The notes below the pieces were generated by a model that ran no database searches, was not told where the DNA came from, and saw only the letters and a program-made list of their open reading frames with translations. Both the position numbers and the translations under genes were made by a program. Positions 10,601-20,222 of a DNA stretch of 44,348 nt are shown here, piece after piece (the stretch's first letter is position 1; each line of letters begins with the position of its first letter). Origin of the DNA: Saccoglossus kowalevskii (taxonomy: Eukaryota; Hemichordata; Enteropneusta; Harrimaniidae); NCBI RefSeq assembly GCF_000003605.2, contig NW_003135334.1:489401-533748 (forward strand), given 5' to 3'.

Positions 10601-13600
10601 AACAAAGGAAGCTTAGAAAAATCTGTATTTGTAATAAATTTTAAACTTTATATACACAAACAAATTTTGAAAACTATTGAGAACAGTTTAAGAATTAACA
10701 TTCTAACAACGCATTTCAGGGATCTCGCCAGCCCAACGCGAGTGCTGATCGGTCATGAATATTAATGAGCTATATGAATATTAATTAGCAATGAATATTA
10801 ATGAGTTCGGTCGCAGTGCAAAATATTTTTGAAATTAAGACATGTTTCACAATTTAGAAGATTTTTAATTTAAAAATTTAATATATTCGAAATGCGAATG
10901 CTGCAGACTAAAAAAACAGAGACAAATAAATTATAGTTGCAATATTTCTATTGCAAAAAGTGAAATAAAACGCATTTGAAACGTTTCAGCCAGGAATATG
11001 TTCACGGTCTTATTTACTCTAAATACATTCTCCTTCAAAAAAAGTATTGTTGTAATTTATTATTCGTACCATCAACTTCTAAAACGTATATATTCACAGT
11101 AATGTACGAACAAATAAAACTTCCGAACTTTCAAAGTTACGACGTGACATAACTTACTTCACAATGTTATACACCGATTATACCAATAATTCTTCTTACT
11201 CAGTCATGATGCAAAGCAAAAAAATTTACTTTTTTTTTTGATTTGAAATAATAGTAAAATTTGACTTAGTTTTATCGGGAGTGAATATTTTTGATCACTC
11301 GATCGCTTCGGTAAAAAAACACAGCCCGCCATGATGTTTGTGACGTATTAGTTGACCGGCATGTGTTCTTTGACCCGTCGGGTCAATAATTTCATTAACC
11401 AATCAGAATGCCGCATGGTAATGCCGGTAGAATCCGAAGTTTTCCGAATGGTTGTGATCATAAAAATTACATTGCGGAAGTAAAGCGATGTTGTAGCATA
11501 ATGTGTTGACATCTATTTCAGTTGAAAACTGCACGATGGTTTTCGAAAGAGGAGATTAGCAATTTTTAAAAGGTAAAATAGTTCTTGAAAGAGTTTTTAC
11601 ATGATTCGCGATGATAACAGTTCAAATGTACTTTACCAAATCACGCAATAAACACGTTGATTTTTTTCTTGAGTAGCGTAAACTGTCAGATCGTGAATAC
11701 TGCTTTGACCATGTTATATCGAGGTATAATTGATTTTGAAAGAATTTTAGCTTTCAATCTAAAGAATGTGTCTATCACAGAAAGTATTTACTTACAAACA
11801 AAGAGGTGCTAATTTCACAAGATTGACTAGCTGCTACGTATCGTGCGACTAGGTCTATTGTTTACAGATTATAATCCACGACTGGCAGGATGCGTGTCGG
11901 TCGGTACATAATTATAATAATAATCGGACAATAGTCCTGGTCGGAAGCATTTTCGTGATGGTCGCTAATTTTGAGGGCCGGTCGGGGCCGACCACCACCG
12001 ACCAGCATGGCGAGATCCCTGGCATTTTTAGGTTAATTTTATTGTAATTATACATTATTATTAGACATTTCTAATATAACGGGTACAGTTAAACAAAAGT
12101 TGTATATCATATGCATTTAATATATGACTGACAATAGATCAACTATTCTAGAACATTGCATGTGCAAAATCATTATTGGATTTACCTCAATTCTTTGTGA
12201 TAAATATTTTATAACAAGGCAGTGACATTGAAGGCAACTGTCTTCATCACATTCAAAAATTACAGTTGTTCTCTATGTTATTGCTATATACTACAGCAAT
12301 TCTATAAAATTTGGCCTTGAAAGTGAGACCCTTTCAACTTTGAAGTTCAAGCCCAAGAATATGCATCCATCAAAGTACCAATCAAGGATGCATGTGGCCA
12401 AGAAACTTGACGCGAGAATTTCCTTTCTTGTGACTGGCAAGTTGAAAAAACTAACTAATTTTTTGACCACCAAATTGTATGTATTTTAACCAATTTTCGA
12501 TGGCCACTGGAGTGGCACTTAATGTTGGGGGGGGGGGGGGTTTAAATCTGCAACAATCCGAATGTAAAAACAAATCTATAAAAAGTGTCCCACCTGCACT
12601 CTGTGGTGACTTCACGGCCTTTGGTGAGGCTTTCGGAGACTTCACAGCCTTTGGCGAGGCTTTCGGAGACTTCACAGCCTTTGGCGAGGCTTTCGGAGAC
12701 TTCACTGCCTTTGGTGAGGCTTTCGGAGACTTCACAGCCTTTGGCAAGGCTTTCGGAGACACCACAGCCTTTGACGAGGCTATCGGAGACTTCACTGCCT
12801 TTGGCGAGGCTTTCGGAGACTTCACAGCCTTTGGCGAGGCTTTCGGAGACTTCACAGCCTTTGGCGAGGCTTTTGGAGACACCACAGCCTTTGACGAGGC
12901 TATCGGAGATTTCACTGCCTTTGGCGAGGCTTTCGGAGACTTCACAGCCTTTGGCGAGGCTTTCGGAGACTTCACGGCCTTTGGCGAGGCTTTCGGAGAC
13001 ACCACGGCCTTTGGCAAGGCTTTCGGAGACACCACGGCCTTTGGCAAGGCTTTCGGATACTTCACGGCCTTTGGCGTGGCTTTTGGAGACTTCACGGCCT
13101 TTGGCGAGGCTTTTGGAGACTTCACGGCCTTTGGCGAGGCTTTTGGAGACTTCACGGCCTTTGGCGAGGCTTTTGGAGACTTGGCAGCCTTTGGCGAGGC
13201 TTTTGGAGACTTGGCAGCCTTTGGCGAGGCTTTTGGAGACTTGGCAGCCTTTGGCGAGGCTTTTAGAGACTTGGCAGCCTTTGGCGAGGCTTTTAGAGAC
13301 TTCACAGCCTTTGGCGTGGCTTTTGGAGACTTCACAGCCTTTGGAGACTTTACTGCCTTGGGCATGGTTTTTGGAGAGAGCTTGATAACCAAAGGTTTAG
13401 GGGAACGCTTCACACTCTTTGGAGATGCTCGTTTTAGTGTGGATTTGGGAGACTTTTTCTGTTGTTTTGGAGAAAGCACATGCTCATCAACTTCCTGCAC
13501 TGGAGCAGAACGTCTTCGGAGAATGCTGATGCCACTCTTTAATGTGGTACTGGTTGGAAGACGAGGACTGTCAACCTGGGGAGCCTGTCAAATAAAGACA

Positions 13601-16600
13601 ATAACCATTAGTGTTCCCTTCAGACTCGAGCATGATGGCTAATTTGCACAACAATAATTTGTATTACTAATCAGTTTTTCACAACAAACATTGGGGTCCA
13701 AAATATAATTAATAAAATTAATGAGCCCATCTAACTGCAATTATATTACAACATATTATACTGATTGGGCAAGAGTGTGTTTTAATTACGCAAGCCAAGC
13801 ATCAAAAGACAGCAACGCTACAGAGGCATTAGAAAAACATCAACAATGATTGAGAGGTGCCATTAATGATTATTCAGCCCTTGTCATAACACCCAAAAAG
13901 TCATGATGCAAATAAAATTCAGAAGAAGACACTGAAATGTTTTTTTGATGTGCATCAAGGTTCCATTATGTTCAACACAAGTACCAGATCTGGTTCCAGA
14001 ATGGTGAAAAATTTTGATACATTTTTGGCCTGGATGGGTCATGAAACAAACATGTGCGCATGTTCAGTATAATGTCTGATGCATCTGTGAAGTTCGGCCC
14101 AAGCATGTGCGAGATACAGTTTGATATGGATATACAATCAATAAGTCCTTGTTTGCAGACTGTTCAAACAGGAACTAATAGGGAAATAGAACCAGTAACT
14201 AACTTTTAATCTGAATATGACAATACAGAAAACAATGATTTGTTTGGTCCAAGGGAACACATTCAGCTGTTTAGTGAATATAAATTCATTGATCACAGGG
14301 TAGAATAAAATAGAGACCAGATTAAATGACTCAATCATAATTGTGCTGCATAATTTTTACCCTGAACACAGGAATTAAATGGTGAATTTTCGACTGACCA
14401 GTAAAATACAAATAGTTGCATTTTCAACAAAATTTGGCCATCAACATTATCTCACTGAGAGAAATAAACCAAGACAGTGAAATGTAGACTTGCCTTAGAG
14501 CCACTCTTCTTAGATGAGCTGCCAAGTCGTTTGACTTGTAAAGGAGTTTGCTTTGATGGAGTAGCCTTCTTAGATTCTGCTGCTGACAGAGATTGCTGTG
14601 TGGAATTGACAATTCTTTCCTGCAGTGATGCTGAGGACAAATACAAAGTATAGAATTAGAACATATTAGAGTATAATTTGGCATAGCATTAGATATTCAG
14701 GAATTATAGTGTATGATTTGACCTGACCATGCAAAAAGTTGTGATGTTACAAGTCCCTGCACTTGTCTTCCCCTCATTTCACTTGTGTTTGATACATGTC
14801 TCATGTAAAATATAAACCATGTTGCAACATGTGGTATTTATCAACAGTAGTTGAATCACAGGGAGTTGGATAAACTTATGTATTTTAATAAATTATTAAA
14901 CAAAATGTTATATAACTTTTCTTTAACACCCCCTCCTGGTATCGATGCCACAGTCGTGGCGCATTTCAACCCTTGGGATATTTTACTATAATAGGGAGTG
15001 TCTACATCGCCCGTTAAAATTTGCATATAACATTAGCGCGCAACAAAGATTGTGATAAAGGAAAGAGTGGTATAAACAAAGATCAGTGATTACTTGAAAT
15101 TGACACCAGGAGGGGGGGTAAAAAAAAGAACAGTTATATAACATTTTATTATTTAATAATTTATTAAAATACATAAGTTTGTCCAACTCCCTGTGGTTGA
15201 ATTCAACAAACTTATTATTTTGCCAGAACTAGTTTTCATGAGCTCAAAAAACTTGATGAAAAGCCGACAGTGAATACTGTACCTTGTTTAGGTGTTGCTA
15301 CTTTTGGTGATTTCCCAGATAGGATTTTAGACAGTGTCATGATTTTAGATTTGGGAGAATTACAACCAACTACTCTGACTGGAGTGGTGCTTTTGCTGTT
15401 CTTTTCACTCCCCAATTCACTAGCTTTCTTAGTCTTTGATTTCGGACTTGGAGATCTGGTAGCAGCGGGCAATGGTGGAGTAATAATTGACTCCTTGGCT
15501 GGTGTCTTGGCTGGTGTTTTGAGTGGTGGTGCAATGGGTGAAGACACAGCATTTGTATTCTGCATTGGTTTCTTACCGGGTGTAGATTTTTTAGGAGTTA
15601 GACGATGCCTAGATCCTGCTGGATATTCAAACCTACAATACAGATAAAAGATTAGTACAATAATGTAAAAATTTATTGCAATAAATTGGCAACATTTTTA
15701 CACTCATAAAAAAGGAAAATGTTATTATTGGATTAATAAGGGTAATTAACTAAACTAATAAGCATTCAACTGTTTTACTAATAATTAGTAACTTAGTATC
15801 AGATACAACACTTGCTATATGAGGTAGTTACTGTGTTACTTAAAATCATCAAAACAGTAAGAAGCAGTCATACACAATTTGCACAAATACTTACCTGAAC
15901 GATCTATCAATAATTGTGAAAACATCCATGTGTTTAATCTGTTCCTGTCCCGATACTGCCCTTTTGTTTAACAATGTTGGATTAACTCCACTCAGGTTAG
16001 CTAGAAATACCTGGAAAAGAATGTTAAAAGCAGTGTTTATAGTGTCCTGTCATGTTGACATGGTGATGTCTATACCATATACAGAGTTCTGCTTGGCCTG
16101 CCCAAGTGTCTGAAGCTAATTACTATTTTGATTTAAGGATGTAGTAGACTTTCGTGGTGATTTTTTTCTTCATATTTTTTTCTTTTATTAAATGGTGACT
16201 TATACCTATAGACAGCCATACGACCTTGTTTTTTTTATTAAATCACGTTTTTATTTTAAGAAAAACGGCTTTTTTTAAAAAATAATTTACAATTAACGGA
16301 AACCCCGAGGAATGTGCACTTCGACTAAGCCCCTCTGAGCCAAAACAATAACATTTGTAATTAGCTTAATCCCGCAAATAAACATCGCGTGTACGCGTCC
16401 GGTCAAATGACCGGATACACTCACTCGTTGCTGATAGTTCATCGCATCGCTTTTCTCTACTATATATTACTGTTCATTTATTTTGTTTTGACCAAGTTTA
16501 TTTTGAAGAATAGCACAGGGAAAAAATTGGAAAAAAGAGTGTTCCAATGACAGGCGAAACCTAGAACACTAAGCCGGGGTATTTGAAACCGAAACTGTCA

Positions 16601-18879
16601 TCTAATCGTTAGGCCGTCGCTGATTGGCTGCTGAGCTAGAATGCCAATTTTTAGTTTCAAATACCCCCAGGAAAGTGTTGTAGGTTCTTCGTGTAATTAG
16701 GTGTTCGTATGCAAGGGATTTTTCCACACAAAAACGACGAATTCGGCCGAGTTTTGTTATTGGTTGGCCTAATATAACCCCAATGAACCGTATTTTTGTG
16801 AAAGATTAGTATTTTTGTCCTGATTTGTAGGAATCTGAAAAACAAGTTTCACAACTTGTCTCTTATTTAGTTTTATGCGTCATTCAAGATGGCGGCCCCA
16901 TATAGTAAATATCGTATTTATTTTATTATCACGTGTGCGCCAGCTGACTGTGACGGCCATACTTCGTTTTCACGTTGCTTTTTTTCAAATTATCGATTTT
17001 TTCATAACTTTATCGGCCATGTACCAAACGGGTTGTTTTGATTTTTATAAAACCAACACAATAGCTATCTTAAACATCAAAAATTAACTGAATAAGATGC
17101 GCTGAAATGAAAATATCCTCTCGACTGTGCTACTTTTGGTTTTTGAGTCTTTTCATCCATTTGAAACGTAACGTGTCTAAAACCACAAAAATCACGATTA
17201 CGCAAACAGTTCTTGTCCGATTACATTGATTTTTTCAGAGATTGAACTCAAGATCAACTGAAAACAAAATGTAAAATATTTTTCAAGTATCAGTTATATT
17301 TCATTACTAATTGACCTGTGAAAAAAGAGCACTCTAATTTATTACAAAATTCTTCTCCACCACTTTGTAAAAGAACCAAACAATTCAGAAACCATCTCTT
17401 TTACATTACTGTTAAGAACATTGTAGTCTTCCTGTTCTCATAAGTATATGTTGGCTAACTGTTTTCGCTTTCTAGGAGCAGTAAAAATAGCAGAACAATC
17501 GATTTTGTTTATTTAGCAGTCACGTGACGCAATTAATGTTGACATTAGTGTTATCATAATTTTTGGATAGCGTGTTGCAAGGGCTACAATAACATGTAAA
17601 AATTGTTAGTCATTAATAATTATTATTATTTTTATCAAGCTTTTTTCTGTTTTGCCTAACGAAAGTCTACTACATCCTTAATCTAAGCTATTATAATAAA
17701 TATTCAAAGCATTTAAAAAAAAACGTGTGTTACAGTCAGTGGTTTTATGAATTTGATCTGCTTTCTTCTGTGATGGAAAGTTGTTAAATCAGAAATAATT
17801 ATTCCTTGACTATCGATAAAACATCTGTTTCATTAATCACTAGAATTAGACCTGATTATCGTGAACAATTACAGCAATGAAGTATATCCTGAGAAGTGCC
17901 TATCATTTAGAAATGCCTTTCTACAGTTTTATGATTCATCATCTTTTATCAATGACAACACATCTTTTTATCAGTTTTTTTTCCCAGTAACCTTACCTCA
18001 TCATTTTGATTTACATCTATTCTACAGTGTTCCTTAGATACATTTGGCAACTGAATACGAATGTCGCAATCATTCATCCTGAAATCAAATCATAATTCAA
18101 TGTTAAAACAAAGTAACACATACAGGGATCTACAGAACCCAAGAATTGCAGAAAGTGCTCATCACTAATGTCACATTATTATTGTCATGCATGGAGTTGT
18201 AATACCCATTCTTTTCAGCCTGGAAAATAATAGCTATGTGAATGAGAGTCAGTCGCCAAATCAATTACCACATTGAGAAAGTGTTTGTGTTTACATTTGC
18301 AAACTACCACATTCGACTAAATAATATTTTGGTTCAACTAATGTCAGCAGTACAAGGTACTGTAGGTATCATAATTTTCAGTAAGTAATTTAAAGTAGGT
18401 AGCATTCTGGAGTTGTATCCCACAGAAAATTCTAGGATCTTCAACTGATTTTTCATGTATGAGTAATCTGCACAAATTATTTGCACAAAACTGATGTGAT
18501 GCACGTCTAATCCAGAAAAAAAATGTTAAAGAATTATACAACTAAATATGATATCACAAACAAAGGACTGGCAAATATTGAGAAATAATAGAATGGAAGA
18601 TAAATCCAGGAACATTGTACACTATTTATTGCTAGATCAGAATAGAATTTGGGCAGCTAAGCTAAAAATAGACCATAAATGCTTTAACGAATTCATTGTT
18701 TGCTCTATGGAAATTCTGCCGTCAGATCAGGATTTGTGAATAGGTGGTGTTACCCAAGTAAATACAATAATAAAATTGATATATTACCTTCCAAGAAGAC
18801 ATTCTGTATTTGTGAGTGGAAACCTAGCTCCATCAGCGCCATTGCGTTTAATAACCACGATATTTCCATACAGTGGCAT
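4698..18879 (-). CDS. MKI67: Ki-67 proliferation marker ortholog, nine coding exons
   Basis: Exons: 18879-18788, 18078-17997, 16010-15895, 15632-15283, 14630-14494, 13584-12594, 10585-9402, 8688-8440, 7731-4698. All junctions agree in phase; repaired length is about 2078 residues. In order: an FHA domain (1 to ~100) with CDIRIQLP and TIIDRSF as in vertebrate Ki-67; KASPKAVKSP repeats (exon 6); the PP1 motif RVSF at 615-618 with LPPNTP behind it; WADIVKKG near 1021; TGHADSP/IVIGK at the start of exon 9; five GV/GM..LF..TP motifs like the core of Ki-67 repeats; an AT-hook array (~1560-1970); a basic tail ending RSLRARRK, comparable to the LR chromatin-binding region. Ki-67 coats mitotic chromosomes and organises perichromosomal and nucleolar material; that role is inferred from the family. 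Intron 5 uses a GC donor. Two 1-base deletions at about 5314 and 5292 break the frame, so the unrepaired product stops at 5263. Confidence 0.93.
4850..6250 (-). repeat. 87-bp coding repeat: AT-hook plus TP/SP array in MKI67
   Basis: Units of about 29 residues carry KTRRGRPAKP (an AT-hook: GRP core in a basic setting), then V/ITPKASPVKKPETPKATPA. I count 13 RRGR cores (seven GRP, five GRQ, one GRR) and one decayed RRGI. The central units are almost identical in DNA, which indicates recent homogenisation. Each unit offers several minimal CDK sites. The non-repetitive C-terminal tail follows from about 5050. Confidence 0.85.
6793..7330 (-). repeat. 93-bp coding repeat in MKI67 exon 9
   Basis: Four to five units of 31 residues with the core SPLKPTQTPTKVGKTVKAKP and the tail TPRKRSLERM. 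The middle copies are nearly identical at DNA level and the outer ones are diverged. Each unit has SP and TP sites and a strongly basic tail. Confidence 0.85.
8440..8688 (-). other. MKI67: MKI67 coding exon 8: SAKKTPR repeats and WADIV motif
   Basis: Four SAKKTPR heptapeptides (21-bp repeats, 8620-8688) lead into APKNRWADIVKKGVAKNK. The human protein has SWADVVKLGAKQTQ at the matching place between the PP1 motif and the GHANSP block, so exon order supports orthology. Phase 0 on both sides, so the exon could be skipped in frame. Confidence 0.85.
9402..10585 (-). other. MKI67: MKI67 coding exon 7: PP1-binding motif and SP/TP-rich region
   Basis: Near its start the exon encodes KRKRVSFGPQL, then FDKRLPPNTPIRRG. 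The RVSF core plus the downstream FD..LPPNTP..RG segment is the extended PP1 docking element shared by Ki-67 and RepoMan. Two SFTGV..LFKTPSPAKG blocks follow, which look like the conserved core of a Ki-67 repeat. The rest is Lys/Pro/Ser with many SPK and TPK sites suited to CDK1. The exon starts after ttttttacag and ends AAGAAG/gtaggt. Confidence 0.88.
10717..12021. mobile_element. hAT-like non-autonomous transposon in MKI67 intron 6
   Basis: The ends are inverted copies of CAGGGATCTCGCCA (10717-10730 and 12008-12021). GCATTT flanks both sides as a likely target duplication. The CAGGG start is typical of hAT elements, though hAT duplications are usually 8 bp. Near the left end are three spaced ATGAATATTAAT blocks (10755-10802), which could be subterminal transposase-binding repeats. 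No transposase frame is visible in the 1.3 kb. Confidence 0.65.
12601..13345 (-). repeat. 30-bp coding minisatellite in MKI67 exon 6
   Basis: About 24 units encode the decapeptide KASPKAVKSP, with variants KALPKAVVSP and IASSKAVVSP. Two SP sites per unit make a dense phospho-acceptor array between the FHA and PP1 regions. The array fills most of the 991-base exon, which ends AGTGCAG/gtggga. Confidence 0.9.
13970..14185. repeat. Decayed dispersed element in MKI67 intron 5
   Basis: The end (caataagtccttgtttgcag, actgttcaaacaggaactaa) resembles the tail of the element at 3640-3760 (ataagtcccc, ccgaacagggactaa). It is read as an old relative of that family. Confidence 0.45.
14857..15195. mobile_element. 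339-bp MITE with ~90-bp inverted repeats in MKI67 intron 4
   Basis: The ends start CACAGGGAGTTGG and its complement. The arms stay complementary for about 90 bp with small indels, up to the CCCCTCCTGGT block. A 7-bp duplication GTTGAAT flanks both sides (14850-14856 and 15196-15202). There is no coding capacity. It lies about 90 bp downstream of the exon 4 donor, so a hairpin would form close to that splice site in the pre-mRNA. Confidence 0.85.
15895..18879 (-). other. MKI67: MKI67 coding exons 1-3: FHA domain
   Basis: Exon 1 gives MPLYGNIVVIKRNGADG..FPL..TECLLG. Exon 2 gives CDIRIQLPNVSKEHCRI. Exon 3 gives LSGVNPT and VFTIIDRSFR. These match the human Ki-67 FHA residue for residue at the R-x(n)-SK-H core (the phosphopeptide-binding Ser and His). 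The ATG at 18879 is chosen because the human protein starts at the same point and because a good acceptor (ctctacag, exon start 18913) lies just upstream, leaving a 34-base 5' UTR stretch in this exon. In vertebrates this domain binds NIFK and KIF15. Confidence 0.92.
16133..17681. mobile_element. TTAA-flanked non-autonomous transposon in MKI67 intron 2
   Basis: Inverted ends GGATGTAGTAGACTTTCGT (16137-16155, and its complement at 17659-17677) match over 19 bp, and TTAA stands at both outer edges. TTAA duplication is the hallmark of piggyBac-type insertion, but the ends lack the usual CCC start, so the superfamily is open. Inside is a second inverted repeat (16558-16589 against 16654-16688) and a palindrome CCGGTCAAATGACCGG near 16399. 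No transposase is visible. Confidence 0.75.
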
Positions 18880-19418
18880 GATTATGTTTTACAGAGATTC
18901 AACTCCGTAGATCCTGTAGAGGGAAATTTAAACAATGACACGCATGTTTGAAATGAACAGTGCCTCACTGGTCAAAACACGTGACCAAACAATTGCAGTT
19001 GCTCGACAAGAAGGGCTTCTTCGTGTAGAATGCTGCAATTATACAGCACTGAGACAAATTAAAAATTGTGTGACAGTGAACTCAAAGCAATGGTCAATCA
19101 ACACACGAACAAGTTCATGTCATCAGTTCATATCAACACACTAGTGTGATTCTGATCTGACAGGTGATGCGAACGACGCTCGCTCACTGGTCCATATGCC
19201 GATATTTAATAAACGTCATCAACTACAGTTCAGGAAGCCATATCCATTGATTCAATACACATCAAAATGTTGGGATAAGCACATTTGATTTTAACCGGCC
19301 AACATATTGAGCATAGTTAACGAGTGCAAAAAGGGGAGCAACTCTTAATTTAAGTCTTTTAACAAAAGCATGAACATGGCACTGGCAATTAGATGAGAGT
19401 AATTACACGAAAACTCAC

Positions 19419-19880
19419 CGATTAAGAAATACCTAACGGCCCACCGATCCTTGTTATGTTACATCAACCTTAAATCTCCACTGGTCCTAACTAAACGCGA
19501 ACTTTCAGATGAAATATCACAGAATTCCGCGCTTAAAAACTTACGCGAAACTGCGAATCTGCGAACCTCCTCTCAATGTTTGCAACTGACGCGAAATGCC
19601 TGTTCACACAAAATAAGGCTCCACCATAACATTATAGTTCGCCGGCGATTTCAAAAATATTCAGTTCTTCGTATATGCCAACCATTAATTACGTTTTGAC
19701 TACAAATAAATAAATATATATATATAATAATAGTTTCAAGATTATAATCTAAGTTTTGCATAAAATCGTAAAAATTTCTTTGCGGATGAATATGTTGATG
19801 CTACAAGGCTCGTCAAATCAGTTGACGCCATCAGCGTTTGAATTTCAGCGCCGAGGCACCTGATTGGTTCGCAGGAAAGA
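19419..19880 (-). promoter_or_regulatory. Probable MKI67 promoter and non-coding first exon
   Basis: A consensus donor CG/gtgagtttt lies at 19419/19418 on the minus strand. It pairs with the acceptor before the ATG-containing exon (tttccctctacag, exon start 18913). This implies an untranslated exon ending at 19419. Upstream, 19837-19870 holds a CCAAT box (minus strand), GGCGC and TTCAAA close together. That mix resembles the CCAAT plus CDE/CHR arrangement of late cell-cycle promoters, but here the CHR is in reverse orientation. The transcription start is not determined. Confidence 0.4.
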
Positions 19881-20072
19881 TAACAAATATTCAAATAAGC
19901 TGAATAAGCCTATTGTAATGTTAATATGAGGGGTGGCAGTGAACAAAAGAATGAAATCTTGGGTCATTCGCAGGCTTGCAACCCGGGAATGGATCAGTAC
20001 TATTAAATTATAAATAAAATATATATAGATCTTTGGTTCACTCACTAGTTTTACGTTATATTTGGTTTTATA

Positions 20073-20172
<100 letters not shown>

Positions 20173-20222
20173 NNNNNNNNNNNNNNNNNNNNNNNNNNNN
20201 NNNNNNNNNNNNNNNNNNNNNN
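20173..20222. other. Assembly gap of 50 Ns
   Basis: Exactly 50 Ns, probably a placeholder rather than a measured size. The right flank resumes in unique sequence. Confidence 0.98.

Noticed and set aside
9334-10644. 436-codon plus-strand open frame
   Set aside because: Antisense of MKI67 exon 7, the exon with the PP1 motif; it also runs past both splice sites.
12479-13642. 387-codon and 266-codon plus-strand frames of 10-residue repeats
   Set aside because: Antisense readings of the KASPKAVKSP array; the 30-bp unit keeps several frames open.
19451-19699. 82-codon plus-strand frame near the MKI67 promoter
   Set aside because: Lies over the probable non-coding first exon of MKI67 and shows no protein-like pattern.
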